Source of the DNA: a virus
Length of the DNA: 49,288 nucleotides
Strand: one strand, 5' to 3'
IMG/VR virus record: IMGVR_UViG_3300043331_000681
Span: 1 to 49,288 of that record
Below, piece after piece: positions 1 through 7,158 of this stretch. Below the pieces are notes generated by a model. The model was not told the origin of the DNA. It did no database searches and saw only the letters and a program-made list of their open reading frames with translations. Numbering within the stretch: the first letter of the stretch is position 1; every line of letters begins with the position of its first letter. The translations under genes and the position numbers were made by a program.

Positions 1-93
1 CCCCGGCCGGGGCTGACCCCGGAGCAATCAACCCCTCCGGGAAAGGAGCAGAGCATGGAAGGGCTCGGACGAGTCTTCAACGTCCTCCCCGTC
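1..93. repeat. Terminal direct repeat, left copy
   Basis: Bases 1-93 are identical to 49196-49288. This is the signature of a circular assembly, or of a circularly permuted or redundant phage genome cut at an arbitrary point, giving a unit of about 49,195 bp. The repeat contains the right arm of a hairpin, a ribosome binding site and the first 13 codons of the first gene. Nothing marks it as a physical virion end. Confidence 0.95.
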
Positions 94-468
94 GCCGATG
101 ACGTGTACGTGTACCTGGGCGATGCCAGCGCGGTGTCGTTCGTGGGGGTGCTCGCCGCTGGCGACACCTGGACCTTGACCGAGGCATCGGATGCGGCCGG
201 AACCGGCGCTGCCGCGCTGGCCACCATGACCCACTACCACATCTCGGCGACCGTCGGCGCCGCCTGGTCCGAGCAGACCCAGGCCGCCGCCTCGACCATC
301 GTGACCACCTCCTCCCAGGACGTGGTCGTTGTCACCGTGCATGAGAGCGAGCTGTCGGCCGGGATGGACTGGGTCAAGCTCGCGTCCACCTCGACCGGGA
401 CCGTCGTGGCGATCCTGCACGACCTCAAGGTTCAGCGGAAGCCGCAGAACCTGCCCGCGCTCGTCTGA
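55..468 (+). CDS. Small virion protein next to the capsid gene, function unknown
   Basis: 137 residues, starting at an ATG with a strong upstream GGAAAGGAG. On the circle it is the first gene after the major capsid protein, about 85 bp downstream and separated from it by a hairpin. It is rich in Thr, Ala, Ser and Val with alternating beta-strand-like segments and no membrane segment. Position and composition fit a capsid decoration or head-stabilising protein, but I see no diagnostic motif. The gene spans the artificial contig junction, and its first 39 bases are repeated at the other end. Confidence 0.8.
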   Translation: MEGLGRVFNVLPVADDVYVYLGDASAVSFVGVLAAGDTWTLTEASDAAGTGAAALATMTHYHISATVGAAWSEQTQAAASTIVTTSSQDVVVVTVHESELSAGMDWVKLASTSTGTVVAILHDLKVQRKPQNLPALV

Positions 469-488
469 TCCCTGGAAGGAGCTAAACC

Positions 489-932
489 ATGAGTGTCCGT
501 GATGGCATCGCCTACCGTAAGGCGGTGCTGGGGATCGGCCCGGTTGAGAAGGCCACCGGCACACTCGACGAAGATGTCACCCCCAGCCTGTTCACCATCG
601 CTGGCGGTGAGGTCCTCATCACGGCCCTGTGGGTCAAGGTGACAACCGCCGTGACGGTGGCCAACACCGTGACCATCCAGGCCAACCCAACCACCGGCGA
701 CACGAGCGCCATCGTCGCTGGCGACATCGGCGGTACTGACACCGCCGCGGGGACCGTGCTCGGCTGGGAGCCCGACTCGGCCGCGTTCGTGCGGAACGGC
801 CCACCGGTCTCGGCTGTGGTCTCCACGGGCACGGTCGAGATCGACTCCAACGGGACCAACGTGGATGGTGCCCTGACCGTCTACTGCACCTGGGTTCCAC
901 TGACCACCGGGGCGACGCTGGTCGCTGCCTGA
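489..932 (+). CDS. Putative head or decoration protein
   Basis: 147 residues with a good RBS (GGAAGGAG) about 8 bases before the ATG. It is beta-rich and acidic, with many Thr/Val/Gly repeats and no Cys pairs or transmembrane helix. It sits between the capsid gene and the head-tail connectors, so a head-surface role is likely. Like the previous gene it may be a decoration protein. The assignment rests on position and composition only. Confidence 0.75.
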   Translation: MSVRDGIAYRKAVLGIGPVEKATGTLDEDVTPSLFTIAGGEVLITALWVKVTTAVTVANTVTIQANPTTGDTSAIVAGDIGGTDTAAGTVLGWEPDSAAFVRNGPPVSAVVSTGTVEIDSNGTNVDGALTVYCTWVPLTTGATLVAA

Positions 933-997
933 TCGCTGCTCCGCAGGGCCCGGCTGGTGGTGGCTGGCCGGGCCCTGCGAGGGCCGAGGAGGTCCCT

Positions 998-1438
998 GTG
1001 ACGCTGTTCGTCTGCAACCGCTGCACCACCAAGTACGCCCAGGGGCTTCCCTACTGCCCGAACTGCACCTCGACGAGCTACCGAGAGGATGGAGACGTGG
1101 CCACGATCACCAAGGCCAACGGCGCGACCTACACCGACCGCGAAGTCGAGGACGGGTCGTCGGCCGCTCCTGAGCTGGCGCTCAGCGCCCCGGGCCCGGC
1201 GCAGGACCTGAGCCCTGCCGATGAGGCCGGACAGGACACCGCGCCGGGCCCGGACACCGACAGTGGCTATGCGGCGCTGACGGTGGTTGAGCTGCGCCAG
1301 CTCCTCCGCGACCGCAACACCGAGCGGGCCGAGGATGACCAGCTTCCGCTGTCCGGCAGCAAGGCCGAGCTGGTCGAGCGGCTCCAGGACGACGACGAGG
1401 CAACAGCCGGGGCCGACAACCCGGCGGACGACGGTTAG
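998..1438 (+). CDS. Zinc-ribbon and SAP-domain protein
   Basis: 146 residues from a GTG start with RBS GAGGAGG. The N-terminus has a CNRCTTKY...YCPNC zinc ribbon (about residues 5-24). The middle is a low-complexity acidic Pro/Ala linker. The C-terminus (about 88-130) reads as a SAP helix-linker-helix (LTVVELRQLLRDRN then GSKAELVERLQ), a fold that binds DNA or acts as a small tether. Short SAP-type proteins are common just after the capsid gene in actinobacteriophages. Role in head assembly is inferred. Confidence 0.8.
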   Translation: MTLFVCNRCTTKYAQGLPYCPNCTSTSYREDGDVATITKANGATYTDREVEDGSSAAPELALSAPGPAQDLSPADEAGQDTAPGPDTDSGYAALTVVELRQLLRDRNTERAEDDQLPLSGSKAELVERLQDDDEATAGADNPADDG

Positions 1439-1442
1439 CCCG

Positions 1443-1616
1443 ATGTCGTGGGAGCAGCTCCTGAGCATCCAACGCGAAGCCGCCGAGATCGCGCTGGAAG
1501 AGCGGTCCCGGCCACCGGCCGCCTGCCCGAACGACGGTGAGCCGCTCCGCACCGGACCCAACGGCGAGCTGTTCTGCCCCTATGACGGCTGGCGAGACGA
1601 AGGGATGAGCCGATGA
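1443..1616 (+). CDS. 57-residue zinc-ribbon protein
   Basis: ATG at 1443, four bases after the preceding stop; it overlaps the next gene by 4 bases (ATGA). The protein has a short amphipathic N-terminal helix and a compact ribbon (CPNDGEPL....LFCPYDGW) with only two cysteines, so metal binding may need dimerisation. Similar short proteins lie between capsid and connector genes in many actinophages. Function unknown. Confidence 0.7.
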   Translation: MSWEQLLSIQREAAEIALEERSRPPAACPNDGEPLRTGPNGELFCPYDGWRDEGMSR

Positions 1617-1900
1617 GCGCGCTACGGACCCGGTCCATCGCGTTGACTGGCAGCGACCAGGCGGTATCAGCGGCGCGTGCGCTCTACAAGGGGTTCACGA
1701 TCCGCGAGACCGCCGGGGCGGCTGCGGTGGTCGACATCTACGACGACCCGAACAGCGCCGACGGGACACTGCTGGAATGCATCAGCCTGGCCGCTGACGA
1801 GTCGGTGTCAGTGCTGTACCCGGACGGGTTGGAAGCCTCCACCGGCATCTATGTCGACATCGTCTCTGGCACTGTCCAGGGGTCCATCAGGGTTGGCTAA
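1613..1900 (+). CDS. Hypothetical structural protein
   Basis: 95 residues, translationally coupled to the previous gene. It has alternating beta-strand character without hydrophobic segments, and a short linear N-terminus (MSALRTRSIALTGSDQAV). It lies in the head/connector block, so a minor virion role is likely. I do not recognise a family. Confidence 0.65.
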   Translation: MSALRTRSIALTGSDQAVSAARALYKGFTIRETAGAAAVVDIYDDPNSADGTLLECISLAADESVSVLYPDGLEASTGIYVDIVSGTVQGSIRVG

Positions 1901-1903
1901 CCA

Positions 1904-2650
1904 ATGACTGTCCGCCATTTCACCCGCGCCAGTCAGGAATACCTGACGTTCGCGCCTGGATCGGCGCTTAACGCGGTTGACTCTGACGTTATGACGGTCG
2001 CATGGATATGGCGGCCAGCGAGCGTGCATGCGGGCTGTATCGTCTATGGCGCCGATGCCGCTGGTGGCGGCAGCCGGAAATGGGCGGTCAACGAGTATTC
2101 CGACGGGAACACCTGGTTCGGCACCGATTCGGATGGTCAGATCACGGGCAGCTACACTGCCGATGACGAATGGTTGCTTAACGCCAGCGCTAACAATGTC
2201 GCCGGCAGTGATCGCCGCGCCCACCGCTACAACTTCACTGACGAGACTTGGTCGCATACCGATCCTGGTGGCTCAGTAGCTAAGACGGCGCCGGGCACTC
2301 TCGACCACGTGCGGGTTGGACGCATGGCTAACAGCGCCACCGAGTACCTCGACGGCGACCTGGCCGTTCTCGCCATCTTCGACAGCTACTTGTCCGATGG
2401 AAATATGGAGACCCTCACCAGTGGCCTCTCAGCATGGGTCGCTCTGAGCCCAGTTGCTTTGTGGGCGTTCAATCAGGCTGATACGAGCGACGATGTGCTC
2501 GACCTGACCGGCAATGGCGCCGACCAGACCGCCATCACCGGCACCACCGTGGTAACCGGCGACGACCCACCCGGGTTCAGCTTCGGACTAGGCCAGGCTG
2601 GCAACAACCGCGTCTTCGCTCCTGGCATTCCGATTCGGAGTGGAGGCTAA
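1904..2650 (+). CDS. LamG/concanavalin A-like domain protein
   Basis: 248 residues. The sequence has the pattern of a LamG-type jelly roll: an opening (HFTRASQEYLTF), a central stretch with W/F-rich strands, and a closing DGDLAVLAIFDSYLSDGNME typical of LamG domains that describe a body surface or sugar site. It is placed unusually early, before the connector gene. It may be a head fibre or surface lectin binding host glycans. GC is slightly lower than in its neighbours, which could reflect recent acquisition. Confidence 0.7.
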   Translation: MTVRHFTRASQEYLTFAPGSALNAVDSDVMTVAWIWRPASVHAGCIVYGADAAGGGSRKWAVNEYSDGNTWFGTDSDGQITGSYTADDEWLLNASANNVAGSDRRAHRYNFTDETWSHTDPGGSVAKTAPGTLDHVRVGRMANSATEYLDGDLAVLAIFDSYLSDGNMETLTSGLSAWVALSPVALWAFNQADTSDDVLDLTGNGADQTAITGTTVVTGDDPPGFSFGLGQAGNNRVFAPGIPIRSGG

Positions 2651-2653
2651 ACG

Positions 2654-3724
2654 ATGGCGGCGACCTGGTGGCTCTGCACCCGCGAAGATGTGATGCGGGC
2701 CCTGGACGTGAAACTGTCGGCCCGCAACATCGCCCAGGTTGATCGCTGTATCGGGACCGGTGCCCGGCTGGTCGAGGCTCGCCTCGCCCGCACGTTCCGG
2801 CCTGTCACCGCGACCCGCTACTTCGACTGGCCCAACCGCAACAGCCCGACCTCCTGGCGGCTGTGGTTGGACGCCAACGAGATCATCAGCCTCACCAGCC
2901 TCGTCGCTGGCAGCACAACCATCGCCTCAACCGACTACTTCCTGGAGCCGGCCAACAGCGGCCCGCCGTACAACCGCATCGAGATCGACCTCAGCTCCTC
3001 AGCTGCGCTCTCGGCCGGCTCCACCCACCAGCGCGCCATCGCCGCGACCGGCCTGTTCGGGCACTCCAACAACGAGGCCAGCGCCGGCCTGGTCGACGAG
3101 GCCCTGGACGACTCCGAAACCGACGTGACCGTCACCGACGCCAGCCTCGTCGGTGTCGGCGACATCCTCCGCGTCGACTCTGAGCGGCTCCGAGTGACCG
3201 AGCGGGCCATGGTCGACACCGGGCAGAACACGACCGCCCTGACCGCGCAGGCCAGCTCGAACACGATCACCAGCATCACCGCCGGGACAATCAAGGTCGA
3301 CGAGGTCATCCTGATCGACTCAGAGCGGATGCTCGTGGTCGATGTGTCCGGGACCACCGTGACCGTCAAGCGGGCATGGGACGGGACGGTCCTGGCCGCT
3401 CACTCCAACGGCGCCGACATCTATGCCCCGCGGGTCCTCACGGTTGAGCGGGGCGCGCTCGGGACCACCGCCGCTGCCCACAGCGACCAGGCCGTGTTGT
3501 GGCGCCACTTGGTCCCTGGGCCAGCGCGGGACCTGAACGTTGCTGAGGCGATCAACTTGCTTCAGCAGGAGGGCACCGGCTACGCCCGCCGGTCTGGGCT
3601 TGGTGAGGCTCGGGGCACCGGCAAGCCGAACAGCGACATAGAGGCGTCCGGTCGCGGCCTGGACGATCTCCGCTATGAGGTCGAGGTTGCGCTCGGCCGT
3701 CAGGCGAGGATACGGGCGATCTGA
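2654..3724 (+). CDS. Head-tail connector protein with inserted beta domains
   Basis: 356 residues. Residues 1-130 are alpha-helical with Trp/Arg-rich segments (TREDVMRAL, RTFRPVTATRYFDWP), and the C-terminus (about 290-356) returns to helices (AEAINLLQQEGTG). This resembles HK97 gp6-type connectors. Two related beta units (RVDSERLRVTER, LIDSERMLVVDV) are inserted in the middle, so the protein is about three times the usual length. It forms a ring under the portal in related phages. Stop and next start share one base (TGATG). Confidence 0.6.
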   Translation: MAATWWLCTREDVMRALDVKLSARNIAQVDRCIGTGARLVEARLARTFRPVTATRYFDWPNRNSPTSWRLWLDANEIISLTSLVAGSTTIASTDYFLEPANSGPPYNRIEIDLSSSAALSAGSTHQRAIAATGLFGHSNNEASAGLVDEALDDSETDVTVTDASLVGVGDILRVDSERLRVTERAMVDTGQNTTALTAQASSNTITSITAGTIKVDEVILIDSERMLVVDVSGTTVTVKRAWDGTVLAAHSNGADIYAPRVLTVERGALGTTAAAHSDQAVLWRHLVPGPARDLNVAEAINLLQQEGTGYARRSGLGEARGTGKPNSDIEASGRGLDDLRYEVEVALGRQARIRAI

Positions 3725-4182
3725 TGGCGCTGGACATCCTTGGTATCCAGGACCGGCTGACCTCACATGCGCTCGCGTCGGGCTATTTCGACTCGGTGAA
3801 CGAGACGAAGATTGATGAGCCGACTGGTGGCGGCAATATCACCTGTGGCATCTGGGCCGATGACATCACCCCGCTCCGCTCCTCCGGGCTTGCCTCGACC
3901 TCGGTCCGGATCGTGTTCAAGGTCCGGCTGTTCACCAGTACGGAGGCTTCGCCGGAGAGCTATGTCGAGCGGGTCATGGTCGAGGCCGCCGACGCCCTGT
4001 TCTCGGCCTACTCGGGCGACTTCGAGCTGGGCGGTGAGGCCCGCAACATCGACTTGCTGGGCATACACGGCGCGAGCCTGGCCTGCAATGCCCACTACAT
4101 GAACTTGAGCGGAACCATCTACCGGGTGATGGACCTGACGGTCCCGATCCTGGTCAACGACGTGTACGACCAGAGCGCATAG
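3724..4182 (+). CDS. Putative tail terminator / tail completion protein
   Basis: 152 residues directly after the connector and before the first tail-tube-like gene, the usual place for the protein that caps the tail tube and joins it to the head. It is mixed alpha/beta, with an N-terminal helix (LDILGIQDRLTSHAL) and a C-terminal strand ending in VPILVNDVYDQ, which fits the tail-terminator fold. Identified by synteny and fold pattern. Confidence 0.6.
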   Translation: MALDILGIQDRLTSHALASGYFDSVNETKIDEPTGGGNITCGIWADDITPLRSSGLASTSVRIVFKVRLFTSTEASPESYVERVMVEAADALFSAYSGDFELGGEARNIDLLGIHGASLACNAHYMNLSGTIYRVMDLTVPILVNDVYDQSA

Positions 4183-4192
4183 GAGCTGCACA

Positions 4193-4939
4193 GTGGCCAA
4201 ACAGGGCGGGCTGTCGGATAACTTCTACGTGGCCGAGTTCGACCTGTCCGGCGACGTGGGCTCCATCAGCAACGTCAGCGGCGGCCCGGCTGCGCTCGAC
4301 GTGACGCCGGTCAACAAGAGCGGGCACGAGCGGCTCGGTGGGGTCCGGACCGGGATGATGGAGTGGTCGACGTTCTTCAACGATGCCACCGGCCAAGCCC
4401 ACGATGCGCTGTCAAGCCTGCTCCGTACCGACCGGGTAGTGAGCTACTTCCGGGGGACGACGCTGGGTAACCCAGCCGCGTCCCAGGTCGCCAAGCAGGT
4501 GACCTACGACCCACAGCGAGCCAACGACGGCGGGTTGGTCTTCGGTGTCCAGGCGCTGGCCAACGGCTACGGCGTCCAGTGGGGCCGCCAAGCCACCGCT
4601 GGTGTCCGGACCGACACCGGCGCCACAAACGGCTCCCCAATCGACGACGGCGCTGGCAGCTCGTTCGGGCTCCAGGCGTTTCTGCACGTCTTCGCCTTCA
4701 CCGGCACCGACGCAACCGTGAAGCTTCAGGAGTCGAGCGACAACAGTGGCGACACCTACGCCGATGTGACTGGTGGCGGCTTCACCCAGGTCACCGGCGT
4801 TACCTCCGAGCGGATCGCCACCGCCGACGACCTCGCTGTCGAGCGGTACCTGCGAGTGATCACGACTACAAGCGGTGGGTTCTCCGACATGGATTTCGCT
4901 GTTGTCGTGGTTCGCAACACGACGGCGACGAGCTTCTGA
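4193..4939 (+). CDS. Major tail (tube) protein
   Basis: 248 residues from a GTG start with RBS AGGAG. The core contains features of phage tube proteins: an N-terminal strand pair, FFNDATGQAHDAL and RANDGGLVFG. The last about 100 residues form a separate Thr/Ser/Gly-rich domain that may project from the tail surface. The product should polymerise into hexameric rings. A shorter relative is encoded at 5733-6137. Confidence 0.7.
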   Translation: MAKQGGLSDNFYVAEFDLSGDVGSISNVSGGPAALDVTPVNKSGHERLGGVRTGMMEWSTFFNDATGQAHDALSSLLRTDRVVSYFRGTTLGNPAASQVAKQVTYDPQRANDGGLVFGVQALANGYGVQWGRQATAGVRTDTGATNGSPIDDGAGSSFGLQAFLHVFAFTGTDATVKLQESSDNSGDTYADVTGGGFTQVTGVTSERIATADDLAVERYLRVITTTSGGFSDMDFAVVVVRNTTATSF

Positions 4940-5013
4940 TGGGCCGCGCCGCGCTCCTCGCGCTCGGCCTCGGCGTGCTGTTCGGGTTTCTGTGGGGCGG
5001 AGGTGGCCTGTGA
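4939..5013 (+). CDS. 24-residue single-pass membrane peptide
   Basis: A short frame beginning in the previous stop (TGATG) and ending in the next gene's start (GTGA). It encodes MGRAALLALGLGVLFGFLWG and a few glycines, an ideal single membrane segment. The exact double coupling argues that it is translated. Its place inside the tail operon is odd; it may help lysis or membrane insertion. Function unknown. Confidence 0.5.
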   Translation: MGRAALLALGLGVLFGFLWGGGGL

Positions 5014-5309
5014 TCTTCACACCTTGCACCACCAGCACCGAAGCGCTGTTCCTCCGCCTCGACGCCGAAGGACTCCCTGACCCGACGCTCGGTGTCCTCG
5101 GGGTGCCGGTTGAGGCATGGGACGACACCGGGACACCGTATGTCGCCGGCCGCAACGGGCTGGTGTCGGTGGACAACTTCCGCTCCAACCGGTTCGTGTT
5201 CTCCCGCCTGTCGTTCCCCACGAGCGCGAGCGCGCCCGATGCGGAGGAGCCGCAACGATTCCCGATCAAGGACCCCGGCGAAGACCCCGGCCGAGGAGGA
5301 GCCCGATGA
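5010..5309 (+). CDS. Hypothetical tail-region protein, 99 residues
   Basis: GTG start overlapping the preceding stop. The sequence is beta-rich (ALFLRLDAEGLPDP, GVPVEAWDDTG, FRSNRFVFSRL) with a proline/acid-rich tail. It sits between the two tube-like genes. Such proteins recur at this site in actinophages without known function. Confidence 0.6.
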   Translation: MIFTPCTTSTEALFLRLDAEGLPDPTLGVLGVPVEAWDDTGTPYVAGRNGLVSVDNFRSNRFVFSRLSFPTSASAPDAEEPQRFPIKDPGEDPGRGGAR

Positions 5310-5740
5310 CTCGTCCACTTACCCGTATCGACCCGGCCATGCCTGCCGGCGCCTACCAGACGTTCCAGGCCGCCCACCCGACCGACGAGACGGTTATCGC
5401 CGCCTGTCAGAGTGTCGGCTGCCAGGCCTACGCCAAGGGCTGGGACACCGTGGTCGACGAGACCTCGGCGCTCGGCATGGCCCAGGCCCGCTACATCCGC
5501 CGCGAGTCCGGCCGGACGTTCCGGGAGCTACGCACCGAGGACGGCAAAACCGTGTTCCGGTTCGACGCCTTCCAACGCTGCTTCGCCGACCACCACACCA
5601 AGCCGACGGTGTACCTGGTCCGCGGTGGCGACTGGCGCGCCAACCTCGGCCTCATCCGTCCGCATGTGCGGGTCGGCGACTGGGTTGAGCACTTCGCAGA
5701 GCACCAGGACCAACTAGCAGAGAGGATCAGCCGTGGCTAA
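5306..5740 (+). CDS. Hypothetical tail-region protein, 144 residues
   Basis: Starts at the ATGA overlap with the previous stop and runs eight bases into the next gene. It contains two Cys (AACQSVGCQAY), a basic region (YIRRESGRTFRELR) and an aromatic C-terminus (VGDWVEHFAEHQ). No membrane segment or catalytic motif is visible. Likely a minor tail or assembly component because of its neighbours. Confidence 0.65.
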   Translation: MTRPLTRIDPAMPAGAYQTFQAAHPTDETVIAACQSVGCQAYAKGWDTVVDETSALGMAQARYIRRESGRTFRELRTEDGKTVFRFDAFQRCFADHHTKPTVYLVRGGDWRANLGLIRPHVRVGDWVEHFAEHQDQLAERISRG

Positions 5741-6137
5741 GGAATCCGGCCTCGGGTTCTCGGTCGCCGTCGATGACAGCTCGACCTCGGCCCAGACCAT
5801 CAGCAACGACTTCACCAACTTCGAGTTCGCCACCCCCCGCGGCGTCCAGGACGTGACCGGCGTCGACAAGAGCGCCATGGAGCGGCTCCTGCTCCTGGCC
5901 GACTTCAGCATCACCTTCAACGGCGTCTTCAACGACGCCGCCAACATGTCGCACGCGGTCTTCAAGACGGTCCCCTCAACCTCGGTTGCCCGGACGACCA
6001 CCCTGACCCACTCGGGGCAGACCCTGGCACCAGAGGTGCTTTACACCGACTACGCCATCACCCGAGCCAACGACGGCGCCCTGACCTTCTCGGCGCCGGG
6101 TGTGCTCTCGGATGGGACCGTGCCCACCTGGTCGTAG
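5733..6137 (+). CDS. Second tail-tube-like protein
   Basis: 134 residues, a compact single domain. It has the features of actinophage tube proteins: SGLGFSVAVDDSS at the N-terminus, NDFTNFEFATPRGVQDVTG, FNGVFNDAANMSHAV and RANDGALTFSAPG, ending SDGTVPTWS. The FNDA..H and RANDG.L.F motifs also occur in the 248-residue protein at 4193-4939, so the two are likely paralogues. Which forms the tube and which a minor ring cannot be decided here. Confidence 0.75.
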   Translation: MAKESGLGFSVAVDDSSTSAQTISNDFTNFEFATPRGVQDVTGVDKSAMERLLLLADFSITFNGVFNDAANMSHAVFKTVPSTSVARTTTLTHSGQTLAPEVLYTDYAITRANDGALTFSAPGVLSDGTVPTWS

Positions 6138-6174
6138 CAGCCGCTACGACCCTGGAGCCAATGGAGGAGGCCCA

Positions 6175-6510
6175 GTGACATACGAGCCGGTGAGGATCGA
6201 CTCGACCAAGGTCGTCGATGAGGAGCGGGAGCCGCTGTTCTACATCGACGACCGCGAGTACACGATCCCCAAGGAGCTGCGCGCCAACGTCGTTGCCCGC
6301 TATCTCCAGGATGTGCTCGACCACGGCCAGGAGCACGCCCTGGCCGCAGCGATGCGTGAGGTCCTCGGCGAGGAGGCCATGGAGGCGCTGGCCGACAGCG
6401 ACGCCGTCACCAGCGACCAGATGCAATCCATCATGCGGATCGTTGAGCAGAAGCTGATGGGCCAGATGAAGCAGTCACTGGGAAACTCCCGCAGCGGACG
6501 GCGGAGGTAG
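6175..6510 (+). CDS. Tail assembly chaperone, short form (G-like)
   Basis: 111 residues from a GTG start with RBS GGAGG. It is acidic and helical, just upstream of the tape-measure gene, as for lambda gpG. The frame carries the slippery heptamer GGGAAAC near its 3' end, seven codons before the stop, so most ribosomes should make this short form and a fraction the GT fusion (see 6175-6878). It binds the tape measure during tail assembly. Confidence 0.85.
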   Translation: MTYEPVRIDSTKVVDEEREPLFYIDDREYTIPKELRANVVARYLQDVLDHGQEHALAAAMREVLGEEAMEALADSDAVTSDQMQSIMRIVEQKLMGQMKQSLGNSRSGRRR

Positions 6511-6878
6511 CCTGGATTGCCTCCCACCTCGACGACCTCGACGCGGATTTCCGCGCCTTCTACCGCATCGACGGCATCGGCGATAGCCGCTTCGGTGGGC
6601 TGTCCGCTGCTCGGTTTGTGCTGCTCTGCGAGCGGGTCTTTGCCTACCGCGGAGTCATGCGCGCTCTGGCCGAGGCTGAGGACGAGAAGGGAGGCGCTCC
6701 TGGTGACCTGGCCGACCTGATCGAGGAGGAGGACCTGGAGGACGAAGTCGACCCACAGAACCTAGACGAGCTGGGACTGACGATGGAGGTGAGGACAGAT
6801 GCGGATAGTGATGGTGCCGGGCTGGCAGGCCAAGGTTCGGGGGCCGATGCTCCAGTTGCAGCGCAAGATCGCGGGTGA
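6175..6878 (+). CDS. Tail assembly chaperone frameshift product (GT-like)
   Basis: Reading the short form to Asn at 6484-6486 and slipping back one base at GGGAAAC enters a frame that stays open to 6878. The fusion would be about 234 residues. The added part starts LPQRTAEVAWIASHL and contains helical, very acidic segments (LADLIEEEDLEDEVDPQN). There is no good independent start for the second part. Programmed -1 frameshifting between chaperone genes is well established for siphoviruses. Confidence 0.85.
6480..6486 (+). promoter_or_regulatory. -1 programmed frameshift site GGGAAAC
   Basis: The heptamer lies in the exact X XXY YYZ phase of the upstream frame (G GGA AAC). Both tRNAs could re-pair after a one-base backward slip. 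The new frame (relative phase -1) is open for 130 codons. It lies 21 bases before the stop of the zero frame. Confidence 0.88.
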
Positions 6879-7158
6879 GGTCGCCGACGACGCCCGAACC
6901 AACATCATCCGCGCCGGCCTCATCGACACCGGCGACCTGCTCATGAGCATCAACCAGCAGGGCACACGGGTCTACGTCGGGACCGACCACTGGGCGCCGC
7001 ACGAGTACGGCGCTCGCCCTCACACGATCCGCCCGGTTATCAAGCGCGCCTTGTGGTGGGAGGACATGCACGTCGGCCATCCCATCGCCTTCGCCAACCA
7101 CCCCGGCAACCGCGAGTCCGCGTTCATGCGCCGGGCCCTGTTCACCAAGAGAGGCTAA
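6799..7158 (+). CDS. Minor tail / HK97 gp10-like protein
   Basis: 119 residues, overlapping the end of the chaperone fusion by 80 bases. It has the pattern of HK97 gp10-type proteins: an N-terminal helix with ARTNIIRAGLIDTGDLLMSI, then YVGTDHWAPHEYGARPHTIRP. In other phages this protein links neck and tail. Here it sits between chaperone and tape measure, an unusual order. Assignment by motif pattern, moderate certainty. Confidence 0.6.
   Translation: MRIVMVPGWQAKVRGPMLQLQRKIAGEVADDARTNIIRAGLIDTGDLLMSINQQGTRVYVGTDHWAPHEYGARPHTIRPVIKRALWWEDMHVGHPIAFANHPGNRESAFMRRALFTKRG

Noticed and set aside
1-93. Terminal repeat as a physical cohesive or long terminal repeat
   Set aside because: It lies inside a gene and a hairpin, and 93 bases matches typical assembler overlap; nothing shows a real end.
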